Shown here: positions 42,046-50,999 of the stretch, piece after piece | Layout: every line of letters begins with the position of its first letter | Numbering within the stretch: the stretch's first letter is position 1 | Origin: Coniochaeta sp. PMI_546 | Lineage: Eukaryota; Ascomycota; Sordariomycetes; Coniochaetales; Coniochaetaceae | Assembly: GCA_021432605.1 (NCBI GenBank) | Contig: MU271146.1 | Span: 1,674,001 to 1,738,000, forward strand | Direction of reading: 5' to 3' | DNA: 64,000 nucleotides | The notes under the pieces: generated by a model | The model's database searches: none | Told to the model about the DNA's origin: nothing | Seen by the model: only the letters and a program-made list of their open reading frames with translations | Program-made: the position numbers and the translations under genes

Positions 42046-43020
42046 CTACTCCTGAGCGACTCGGATAGTCTTGCCCTTGCTGCTGGCGCCGCTCTTGACG
42101 CGCTTGGCCACGGGGCGGCTCTTGTGGAGGTCGGGGATCCAGCTCTCGTCGTAGTCCTTGCCGTCGGTGCCCGTGACCATGGCGGCCTGGGTGTCCGGGT
42201 TGACCGGCTCGACGATCTCGGCCTTGCGGTGGATCTTCTTGGTGGTCTTTGCCCGCTTGGCCTGGGGGAACAACGCCTCGATCCACGTCTTGTAAACGAA
42301 ATAGAGGGTGCCACCGAATACAGCCGTCAGGAAGATGTACAGGAAGATGCTGAGCGAGAGACAAAATTAGCGTGACGTCACTGAGGCGGAAAGGGGGAAG
42401 GGGCCGCACATTTGGGGATCAAAGATGTTGGTCGGCGCCTCGACGATGCTGGCAACGCCGTTGTGTGCGGGGACCTGGAAGATCTGGCCGGCCTCGTTCG
42501 AGATGACGGCCAGGAGCTGCAGGCCAATGTCCTGGGGCATCATGTCCAGAACGAAGTTGAAAGGCATGGTGTGCTTGGCGCCAGCCGGGACGGAGATGTC
42601 GTAGCTCACAGCAGTCAGGTTGCGCAGGATGGCGGCCGAGGCAGGCGCGTCCTCTGGCAGTGGCTGGGTGGTCATGAGCATGCCACCGACGAAGGCGACG
42701 TTGATGGGGCCATCCTCGTGGTTGGTAATCTCAATCAGGGCCTTGGTCGGGCGGCCATTGACCAGCTTGACGCCGAAGATGTCCGACTCCGGGAAGGTGG
42801 TCTGGATGTCGACTTTGAGGTCTGCGCCTACAGGTGCTTGGGTGCTGGTGCCCGGGTCGGCGGCCTGTGTTTGAGGCCTATGTCAGTCGCCACATTGTCC
42901 GGACGTAGCTTTGAGGGGGAAGGTGGCAGAGTTTCGACTCACGTATTCATCGCTTTGTGCGACGACGGCGGCAGCACGAAGCGCCAGCAGAGCAAGAGCG
43001 GACCACTTTAAGTTCAACAT
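42046..43020 (-). CDS. ER membrane TRAP-alpha / Irc22-like protein
   Basis: This protein has 278 residues in three exons (43020-42943, 42864-42410 and 42349-42046). It starts with a signal peptide ([22 protein letters not shown]). The lumenal domain carries the family core: [38 protein letters not shown], an NLTAV glycosylation site, and [17 protein letters not shown] single transmembrane helix (about 178-198, [23 protein letters not shown]) is followed by a basic cytosolic tail ([18 protein letters not shown]). This is the signal-sequence-receptor alpha layout; yeast Irc22 is the closest characterised fungal relative I can name. Family knowledge: the TRAP complex sits at the Sec61 translocon and helps translocation, but the fungal role is less defined. 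Both introns fall in spots that recreate the DPQI and EY-A junctions without frame loss. Confidence 0.9.
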
Positions 43021-43601
43021 TGTACAAGACCAATTGGGGCAAAATCGAAGAGAAAACCAAGGAATAAGGGGATGGAAAGCGAGGTTGGAGATGCCAGATT
43101 CGGACCCGTGAGCTGTGAGCTGGGAAGCTTGTTGGTCGGGAAGTCGGGGTAAAAATGATGTGTGTGCAATCTGGCCTCCTGCACTGCGCGACAGGGTACC
43201 TACTATGGACACTACACGTACTGGCGGCTGCATTGAGCTTAGTTACGGTGGGATTCGCAATGACGTGGGTGCGCTGTGATTATGCATAAAATATGCATGC
43301 ATAACTTGAGCTAACAAGTGGAGCCGCAGTATGCAACTAACGGGTATCTACCGTACTTACCCATCACCACGATCTTGGACACAAGGGAGGATGAGACAAA
43401 CATACATAAATCACCCCATTATCAATTATATCACCATTATTACTACTGTCTATCTTACAAAGTCGAGGATAAGAACAGGTCCCACTAGGACTCTCAACCT
43501 TTAAGCTTCAGCAAAGGCATCTGCGGCACTTCTTGATCGGGATGCAGATCTTCACCGGAGCAAGATTTCCTGTCCATCCCCGACTACCTGCAACCTTAAA
43601 G
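43021..43601. other. Intergenic, no gene seen
   Basis: This spacer covers the TRAP-alpha-like promoter and the 3' flank of the GPI-anchored protein gene. It is AT-rich near 43270-43470. No gene is supported. Confidence 0.45.
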
Positions 43602-44389
43602 CTACCAAAGAGCCTTGAGACCGAAAGCAACCATAGCTCCGACACCAAGGAGAGATCCGGTCACCTGCGTTCTGAGGGCACCAGAAACGGTAACGAAAGT
43701 CTGGTGCTAGAAGGTCAGCGAAGTCCCTTACCGTAGAATAGAGAAGATGGAAACATACACTGGTAGCAGAGGAGGTAGTAGCGGTCGATGTAGAGTTTGA
43801 CCCAGCCCCGGTAGGAGCGGGAGTAGTCGTCGTTTCCGGGGCCGAAGCAGATGTCACAGGCGTAGTCGGGGTGTCAGTGGCGGAAGAGTCAGCAGCTGAC
43901 GTTGACTCGACAGTCGTGGTGGCCGATACGGCGTCGGAAGTAGCTTCATCGCTGGTGGTTGATACGGTCGCCGGAACATCGACGCTCGTGGAAGTGGACG
44001 GCGTGGCGGACTCGGCTGGCGACGGTGTCGCGCTCAGACCGCAGGCGGCGGCGGCGGTGGATACGCCGGTCCCGTAGTACTGCCAAATGTCGAATTCCAG
44101 GGCACAATCGAGGCATTCTTGGTAGTAGCCTACCCAGGTGGTGTTGTCGCAATGGCCTTCCAGTCTTCCTCCAGAGATGGCGGAGCCTGGAGAATGGGGT
44201 CAGTTGGAAACTGAGTATGAGATCAGAGCGAATGGATAGATACCTACCACAGTTGAAATGGCACTCATACTTGGGGGTACCGGGAGCCTGACGCGCCAAG
44301 AGAGATGAAAAATGCTCGTCCGATGGGACAGCGGTGGCAGCTACACCTCCCAAAAGTAGAAGGAGCGTTGAGAACTGTGGTGCGTACAT
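43602..44389 (-). CDS. GPI-anchored Cys/Ser/Thr-rich cell-surface protein
   Basis: This protein has 224 residues in three exons (44389-44248, 44186-43759 and 43706-43602). A signal peptide (MYAPQFSTLLLLLGGVAATAV) is followed by a compact Cys-rich domain (about 41-105): CHFNCG, GHCDNTTWVGYYQECLDCAL, FDIWQYYG and AAAACGL. Six or more cysteines can pair. Next comes a Ser/Thr-rich stalk (about 106-190) suited to O-mannosylation. The last exon adds a hydrophobic C-terminus (TGSLLGVGAMVAFGLKALW), as expected for GPI attachment. The CLDCA/IWxxYG pattern is common in fungal wall proteins; I know no enzymatic role. It is divergent from the BIM1-like gene, and their shared spacer holds iron-GATA-like sites, so metal or nutrient regulation is possible. 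It is unlikely to be a CFEM protein, because the CFEM Cys spacing is absent. Confidence 0.85.
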
Positions 44390-45058
44390 TGTAGTGGCTG
44401 CTTGCTGTGCCGGCAGGTGCCTGATATAACGAGTGGATGGCTGATGGCTTCAGAGCAGATAACGAGAGTGTGGTAACAGGGTACAACAAATGCTACGCAG
44501 TGGTATCGGTTGAGATATGAAAGCAAAGCACTGGCAAGAAGGGGGCGGGAGCGGATGGGAAGGCACCTCAAGTTATATGCAGCATGGCATCCAGGTCACA
44601 TCAGAAGATCAGGGACTGCCCAGTCCGGCTCCGTACTAACCTCCAAGGTAACGCCGCCTACTGTCACCTCCTGAACTTGTCGTCAGCCTCAGACCAACCC
44701 CCATGCCGACCTCGGTCAAGAATTTGACCAGGTCGTTTTGGCACATGGCGGCTCCTCTTATACGGAAGACGGCACTGCACAGTCATAGTCGTTCCATTGC
44801 CTAGTGTGGGCAGGTGGTGGCTGGTGTCATTCGGACCAAGAACTTGTCTCCGTGAGTTTGCGATGTCGGCAACTTGGTACAGCGACATGACTGTCTCTTC
44901 CCACCACTCACCAGCGATTTTAGCCGGCTGCTGTGCTTCCAGGTTTGGTTCAATCAAATCCTTCAACACCATGGAATGCCCAGCATGTGCGTTCTCAACT
45001 TAGAGTTAAGCGCAGTGGACCTCACTTGCCTCGTTATCCAATGATCACACCGCGATCG

Positions 45059-45140
45059 ATCTGATAAGATCAGGGTGGACCTTCCTTGGTTATTGCCAAG
45101 CGTCCTCCCCCGACCGCCAAGCCAATTTATCTTATCTGAT
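45059..45140. promoter_or_regulatory. Two inverted SreA-type GATA sites plus CCAAT box
   Basis: ATCTGATAA at 45059-45067 (plus) and ATCAGATAA at 45140-45132 (minus) both match ATCWGATAA, the extended site of the iron-repressing GATA factor SreA/Sfu1. An extra AGATAA is at 45132-45127 (minus). A CCAAT box at 45122-45126 is followed after 11 bases by GAT, which resembles CBC:HapX bipartite sites. The spot is about 650-730 bp from each divergent start codon. Confidence 0.5.
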
Positions 45141-45284
45141 CATCTGATTCTTTGATCACCACACCCAGAACTGCCAGAGAAGTTTCTCACGCCCAGCCTT
45201 GACAGCTCTCGCCAAGACCTTGTTCCGTCCGTATCAGGAAGGCCCAGGCCTAGGCGTCATGCCGAAGAACCGATGTCATTGGTT

Positions 45285-45314
45285 GTGACGAGAAGTGACG
45301 AGAAGTGACGAGAA
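45285..45314. repeat. Three tandem 10-bp repeats (GTGACGAGAA)
   Basis: Three exact copies of GTGACGAGAA lie in the spacer upstream of the BIM1-like gene. There is no sign of coding. Confidence 0.85.
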
Positions 45315-45788
45315 AAGTAGGGTGGTGAACGGATGGCACGGACATACGGTGGTATACACTACATTGACTGCAGGACTTGGACGACGTCTGGCTGCGCCAG
45401 CTGATTGACCAGACACCCAAGCTGCCGAGTTCCGGAACTTGCAAAAGAACCTTCCAGGACATCGTCGAGGTGTTACATTGTGACTCGAGGCGGTAATACT
45501 ATGGTAAGACATGCCCTCGGGCGAGCCGAGATTTTCCAGGCCAAGGACGGGCAAGCTCGTCCTCTTCCTGCGGGTGATCAGCCGAGCGTGCATGGCTGGA
45601 AAACATGAGGGGCAGCAATAAGAGATAAGATGACAAGGTATCGCACGTTGCGGTGCAACAAAATCCTCATACTCACCGAATGACTTAGCTTGCCACTCTG
45701 TGTTGCCGGTGCTTGCCTCCACTCTCTGCTCCAAGCTCTCATACGGAACAAACATAAACATACTGAGAATAATTGGTAAACGTGCACC

Positions 45789-46761
45789 ATGTCTCGACTG
45801 CAGTTTGCGGTCCTGGCAGCAGCAGCCATTGGGGTCATGGCTACCTCGGAGACGATGGGCCCAGCTGCCTTTATGTGGCCTCCCGACCGGGTCTGGAACG
45901 CCCAGATGGACAATACGGCACCATGCGGTTCCGTCGAGAGCCCAACAAACCGCACTCAGTTTCCTCTAGGTGAGCCATAGAGTTCACGCCTTATCGTACA
46001 TGTTTACCCATTTAACCTTTCTCTAGAGGACGGTGCCGTCTCTCTCGTCGCTCAAGACGACTCGTATAGTGTTATCATGAGCATATCCTTCAAGAACGGT
46101 ACGTCCGCAGTGCACCCGCACTTCTACATGCCCCTAGCACAAGCTCACTCAAACCTCAGACCCCAAAACCCAATCCGACTTCACCTACATTCTTAATCCC
46201 GTCCCCATCAACGAAGTAGACCCAGGCCACACCTGCCTGAGAATCGCCAGCCCACCCTCCGACATCGCCGCGGGCACAAACGCCACCATCCAGCTGAGAT
46301 ACACGGCCGACTTCGACCGTCCGGAGAACCAGACCTTCTACGCCTGCGCCGACATCACCTACGTCAGCGCCGCAAACTTCAACCAGGCCGACATCCCCTG
46401 CTTCAACGCCACCGAGGACGTGGACGTCCCGGCCCCGACGACCACAGGCACGCCCACCGGTCTGCCGGGCCACGGTGACAACGGCCCGCCTCTCAGCAGC
46501 TCCACCGCGTCGGCTACTCCGCAAGAGGGCACGTCGGGGTCAACGCTCTCCAAGGGTGCCATCGCGGGCGCCGTGGTCGGTTCTGTGGTCGGCTTCGCCT
46601 TGCTCGTGGGCCTGGGGGTGTTCTTCTACCGGGAGAGGCAGAAGAGGGTCCGGCTCGAACGGCAGCGGGACTCTGCGCGGGGTGTGGGGTGGCGGGCTGA
46701 CGATCCGGGAAAGGACTCGGTCAGCGCGGGGAGCTTCAAGTTGGCGAACTTGGCGAAGTGA
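45789..46761 (+). CDS. Membrane-tethered copper acquisition factor BIM1-like (X325) protein
   Basis: This protein has 284 residues in three exons (45789-45969, 46027-46098 and 46160-46761). A signal peptide (MSRLQFAVLAAAAIGVMA) precedes an X325/BIM1-like domain with the family blocks PPDRVW ... APCGS, NRTQFPL, TQSDFTYIL, GHTCLRIA, GTNATIQLRY and FYACADITY. Then follow a Pro/Thr/Ser linker, a transmembrane helix (about 217-241, AIAGAVVGSVVGFALLVGLG) and a short basic cytosolic tail. Family knowledge: these LPMO-like proteins bind copper through the N-terminal His of the mature protein, and Cryptococcus Bim1 helps copper uptake. Here the usual mature start (an HF-type His before the PP block) reads PAAFMWPP, and the likely cleavage site leaves extra residues ahead, so the first copper ligand seems absent. 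All splice junctions restore family sequence. Confidence 0.85.
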
Positions 46762-47230
46762 TGGAGAGGAGGTCCAGGAGGTAGCTGAAGATACGGCTGT
46801 CTGCACTCGAAAGCCGAGATGGTAAGGTTGGTTCTAGCTGGTGCAGAGATTTGAGTAGAGAGAGTAATGATCGAAAAGTGATGATCTCAAACCTGAATAA
46901 TCTGGTATTAGGCTGAAAATGAACCTGGAGCTGGGCATCCGTATATTCTAAACACACTCTTAATCTTCAGCAACCTGCATTCAGCAATGTGCATTAAACC
47001 TTCAGCAACCTGCATCTGTACAACATTCTAGCAACTTCCGCCCCCAAACTGAGTCACTGAGGTGAGCACAAAAAGAGGGCACTTCCCCTCGAACTCAGCT
47101 TCCTGACACTTCCATCCTTCAACAACCTCGCACACCCAGCAACGATTTCGCAGTCACGAACTTTGACAACTGGACATCCATCAATATCATCTCTTCAATC
47201 TTCATCAGTTACAATATCCCTTTATCCTCC
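46762..47230. other. Intergenic with short spaced repeats
   Basis: This is the promoter side of the next gene. CTTCAGCAACCTGCAT occurs at 46965-46980 and 47000-47015, with a diverged copy (TTCAGCAATGTGCAT) at 46980-46994 between them. A pyrimidine/CA-rich leader follows. No gene is seen. Confidence 0.5.
46965..47015. repeat. Spaced 16-bp repeat upstream of hypothetical gene
   Basis: Two exact copies of CTTCAGCAACCTGCAT flank one imperfect copy. They may be a factor-binding array or a replication-slippage product. Confidence 0.7.
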
Positions 47231-47944
47231 ATGGACGACCTGTACTGGGGACTCTTCCCCGGGGAGCACGACTCGGAGGAGTTCGTCCCTTGCCTCCTCT
47301 GCCAGGAATCACACAGTCAAAAATCACACAGTCAAAAGTCAGCCCGACTCTGCAAGGTTTGCCGGCAACGCAAACAAGCCTTGCTCAAGTCCCCGTTGGA
47401 GGAAGTCTGCTCTGTCGACTCAGACCACAATGACCATCCTTACCGCATTACACGTGCCCGATTCAAGAAGATAACAGTACCAAAGAGACATGAGCCTGGC
47501 GAAGACGATGGTGAGCGAGACAAACCCCCAGAGCATGGCATGACAGTTGAAACTGACCGCTTAGTCACCGAGACAGACCTATCAAACCAGTCAAGCGAGA
47601 CATCTGACATGGAAGATGAAGATGCAGATGACGAAGATTTCCTCCGCTTCTACTTTCCCGACCCGGGCGAAACGGACGACGGCGTGTTTGACCCGTTCGC
47701 CTCCTCCTGCTCCGACGACTCAGCAGCCGAGTCGGTTTCTCGTCACGTCTGGGAGACAGCAGAACGGGCCTTCTCCATCCTGGGTCTGGTCCTGCGGCAA
47801 AGCGCACAACCGCAGTATGTTGTCCGGAGTTTCTACAAGACCGGGTCTTTGAAGACTGCTACTGCCGGGCTTGGAGTTTGGAGGGATCAGGGTGGACCCG
47901 CGTGGTACTATCGGCTTTGGAACTGGATGGGACAGACGGATTAG
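47231..47944 (+). CDS. Hypothetical acidic protein with N-terminal CxxC pair
   Basis: I do not recognise this protein. It is a single-exon frame of 237 residues that starts MDDLYWGLFPGEHDSEE. Residues 21-45 carry CLLC ... CKVC, a CxxC-x(~16)-CxxC arrangement that could bind zinc, followed by basic RQRKQALLK. The middle is highly acidic (SDMEDEDADDEDFLRFYFPDPGE). The C-terminal 70 residues look folded: WETAERAFSILGLVLRQSA, YYRLWNWMG. A 15-bp duplication at 47309-47338 (SHSQK twice) lies between the two CxxC pairs and changes their spacing. Coding support is the long frame with sensible codon use and a Kozak-like CCATGG start. It could be a nuclear regulator, but that is only a guess from composition. 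Confidence 0.65.
   Translation: MDDLYWGLFPGEHDSEEFVPCLLCQESHSQKSHSQKSARLCKVCRQRKQALLKSPLEEVCSVDSDHNDHPYRITRARFKKITVPKRHEPGEDDGERDKPPEHGMTVETDRLVTETDLSNQSSETSDMEDEDADDEDFLRFYFPDPGETDDGVFDPFASSCSDDSAAESVSRHVWETAERAFSILGLVLRQSAQPQYVVRSFYKTGSLKTATAGLGVWRDQGGPAWYYRLWNWMGQTD
47309..47338 (+). repeat. 15-bp in-frame duplication in the CxxC protein
   Basis: TCACACAGTCAAAAA is followed directly by TCACACAGTCAAAAG. The copies encode SHSQK SHSQK between the CxxC pairs, and their near identity suggests a recent event. Confidence 0.85.
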
Positions 47945-49192
47945 GCGAAAGGGGGTGGCCGGATGACGAAAGGGGGGAGGACAGGCATAGCAACGCGCCG
48001 GTTAGAACCTGTTACGAGAGGAACCGAATAGCTCAGCAGGTCAGCAGCCCAAACCACATATAAGAACCGCCACCCGACAGCCCCTATAGGCCCTTACGAT
48101 CGAGTATCTTCTGGCCCAGCAGCGCGACGGTCTTGGCGGTGCTACGAAGAGTTTCGAAAGCAGCGAAGAATGCGCGGGCCCGTCGATGTTGTGCATGAAG
48201 TCATAGCGTAACCGTTACTAGGAGTTTGTCCTCGTTATAGCGTTCTACATCGCGGAGATACGCTAGGTACCTAGCTCCTAGCCCCTCGCTAGGGCACCAC
48301 AACTAAGATTGCCCTAGGTAGTTTCAATGTTGCTGCTTCCTCAAGCCTTCTCCTACTGCCAGGAACCCGTCCACGTCTTCCACCGCCAGCAAGTATCACC
48401 TTCCATCCCTATAATCACCCCAAATAAATTGAAATGATTAACCGCTCCCGACGTTCTGCCGACCATATTCTCGTTTCCGTACTATATTACGTCTTCCTTA
48501 AGCGAACAGTTATACCTACGGTCGGCGGAGATTGTCCATAGGGATCTGGAGGTCGGCGCGACGAAGGTACGTTATAATTTTTCAGGCGCAGCTTCAGGAG
48601 ACCCAACTCTACATAGCAGACGGGTTTAAACTCTAGGGGGATCGAGAGGTTAATCTCTCACTCACAATTTTCCAATTCGAGGTGCCTTTTCGCCGCGCAA
48701 ACGACCATCTCAGCAGAAACAGAGCACAAACCGCACGCGCGGGTCAAGGTTGGCTCGTCCCTGGGCCCGGGCAAATTTCCCCTATCTTCACCTAGTATAT
48801 GTGTAAACACCGAATGGGGGTGGCGCGACCACTGGGATCCAGGGCTGCCATTTCTTCCCCCCAAAAGGATCAGTTTTGGACCACCTAGCTCCCAAAGACG
48901 AGATTTATAATCGTCAGACTAGTACTCCGGTGGGTGACCACCGGGGAATCATTGATGTTGTACGTTTTCTTTTGCTTCATTTTTTTCTTTTAGATTTCGC
49001 CATTCTGCGATCTGGATATAACGTCACAGGGACAATTTGCGTTTGTGGGTTTTGGAAGGCGCAATGATGTAGGCAGCATATACAGAATTCGGGGCGCTAG
49101 AGGGATGATTCCATTATCCGATGTATTTGGAGAGTGACGACCGACATTCTCAGCAAAACCTGGCTCTTTCATGACTTTAATAAACCACTTAC
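47945..49192. other. Intergenic; 48.05-48.66 kb looks like a relic element
   Basis: No gene is supported. The 48,050-48,660 part is rich in CTAG, TATAG and CTATAGG words and contains the perfect palindrome GCTAGGTACCTAGC (48262-48275). Its texture differs from the flanks and resembles decayed transposon sequence, but no transposase or reverse transcriptase frame and no terminal repeat is identifiable. Confidence 0.35.
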
Positions 49193-50509
49193 CTATGTGT
49201 ACATCGCGCGATTGGCCTTTAACACACCGATACACTCGCCAAACCCAACCCCTGCACCGGCATATCCCGAGAATCTAACCTCGTCCTCGTCCTGCAACCA
49301 CACCATTGGCCTTCCATCAGCCAATCTGGGTGCAACACCGCCAGCCTTCTTCAACTCGAGCAGACAACCATGATGTCCATCTCCAAGACCAGATACAGTC
49401 CCGGTTCCGAGCAGGTCTCCCGTGTTCAGATTGCAGCCGTTGATAGTCTGCTGAGCGACGAGATCCCGGAAAGTCCAGTACATCCACTTCTGCTGCGCTG
49501 TGCACACTGTAGTCGCCTTCCCGCCCCGGAGGACCTCCACCTCTAGCTTGACGTCGTACGTCGACTTGGCCTTGTTGTCTTGCAGATATGGCTTGGGTTC
49601 CAACATTTTGGCTGGAGGTTCGCAGGCGAACGGCTCCAGAGCTTCCAGCGTGACGACCCACGGCGAGATGGTCGTGCCGAAGCTCTTGCCGTTCAGTGGG
49701 CCGAGTGGTCTCATCTCAAACTTCTGGAGATCTCGAGCTGTTTATGTCCCGCTTCGTCAGTCCGAGGCGTTTCTATGCTGTCAATGTTGGTCTTACTTAC
49801 CGCTCCAGTCATTCAACAGCACAACACCAAAGATGTGCTCATCAGCGGCATCAATCGCGACGGGCTCTCCGATCCTGGACGGACAGCCGATGACGGCACC
49901 CATCTCCAGCTCGTAGTCCATGGCCTGAGACGGGCCGAAGTCAACCTCTCCCTCTTTGTCAAGCGAAAAGTATTGACCGAGTGGTCGGATGATGGGCGTC
50001 CCGGATACCACGACCGAGGAAGCTCTGCCACCGTATCCGATAGGGTAGTGTAAGGCGGCTGGTGGTAACTCGCGCACGCCGGCCATCGCCTCGCTCGCGT
50101 TTTGCAGGTGCTCGGTCGAGCATGAGAAGTCTGTGAAGCCTCCTACTGCCACCGGCAGGTGCATTTGGACCTGTTCGATCGGCACACCGTGTTTGGAGAC
50201 TACGGTTGAGTCGCTCAGGACACTCTGAAGGCTTACGCGCAGTTCTCGCAGCTTCGATTTGGGGAGGGCTGCAAGCTCATTGAGTGTCGGCTTTGACTTT
50301 GTTAGCGTTTTGCTAGAGTTTGCGCGTGCCGGTGCAGAGCTCACATGAGAGAACGCCTGCTTGATGGCAGGGTCGATGTGCAAGTCCAGGTCGGCCAGGA
50401 AGAAGACAGCATCTTCCAACCTGGTTACTGGAGCCGGTTCAGGATGCGGGCCTCCGCTAGCAATCCCAAACGGAATGTTCGAAATAGAGAAGTGCTCCGC
50501 ATAGCCCAT
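49193..50509 (-). CDS. fahA: Fumarylacetoacetase (fumarylacetoacetate hydrolase)
   Basis: This cytosolic enzyme catalyses the last step of phenylalanine and tyrosine breakdown, splitting 4-fumarylacetoacetate into fumarate and acetoacetate. It has 417 residues in two exons (50509-49801 and 49737-49193) joined across a 63-nt intron at NDWS|ARD. The N-terminal SH3-like part starts HFSISNIPFGI. Metal and catalytic positions known from mammalian FAH are present: FTDFSCSTEHLQNA (Asp 127, His 134), DYELEMGAVIG (Glu 200, Glu 202) and VLLNDWSARDLQKFE (Asp 234). Later come SFGTTISPWVV and the GDLLGTGTVSG loop. Length matches the family. The usual fungal neighbours (hmgA, maiA) are not in this window, so the gene is outside the classic cluster. 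Function is near certain from motif conservation. Confidence 0.95.
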
Positions 50510-50999
50510 TGTTCTGTTGTTTCTCTTGGTTGGTTTGTTGTTGAAGGAGATGAGTAGTAGTAGGGGTGCTTAGCTTCCAAGACTTAAGGAAGCAGCGCTA
50601 CTGAACTTTGTGTTAACTTAGTACGTGCCTCCTGTGAATCGATCACCGTTGACCTCTCTCCAAGATCTCGACCTCTTTGAGCTCCACCCCCACCGGAACC
50701 GATTGCGGCTTGTGGTCCGCTGAGCATCGACATTCACTTGACATGGACCGGATTCATCTGGTGGCGTTTGGTGCGAGAAATCAGATGTCTCGCAGCAGCA
50801 GCAGCAATTACTCAACTGGACTATGACAAGGTTGTGTTACAGTTTCGTCACTTGGTCACCCGAATGTTCTGAAAGAAAGAATGAGATAAGACGTCACGGT
50901 CGCTGGATACGTTCGACAACCTGACACCATTTCTGTGCGAGCACAATTGGCACGTCAAGCCACGTTTGATCTATTAAACTCTCTACGGCAAAGCATGCT
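50510..50999. other. Intergenic, no gene seen
   Basis: This spacer lies between fahA and the 3' end of the CocE-type gene, both on the minus strand. A short AGC-type triplet run is at 50795-50806. It should contain the fahA promoter. Confidence 0.5.

Larger units (their letters stand above)
44390..45788. other. Divergent spacer, GPI protein / BIM1-like gene
   Basis: This 1.4-kb region lies between divergent genes. It contains paired SreA-type sites (annotated separately) and three tandem 10-bp repeats. A minus-strand frame at 44664-44972 lacks domain and splice support and is not called. Confidence 0.5.

Noticed and set aside
44664-44972. 102-residue minus-strand frame
   Set aside because: No domain or intron signals, poor codon pattern, and it overlaps a plus-strand frame of similar quality.
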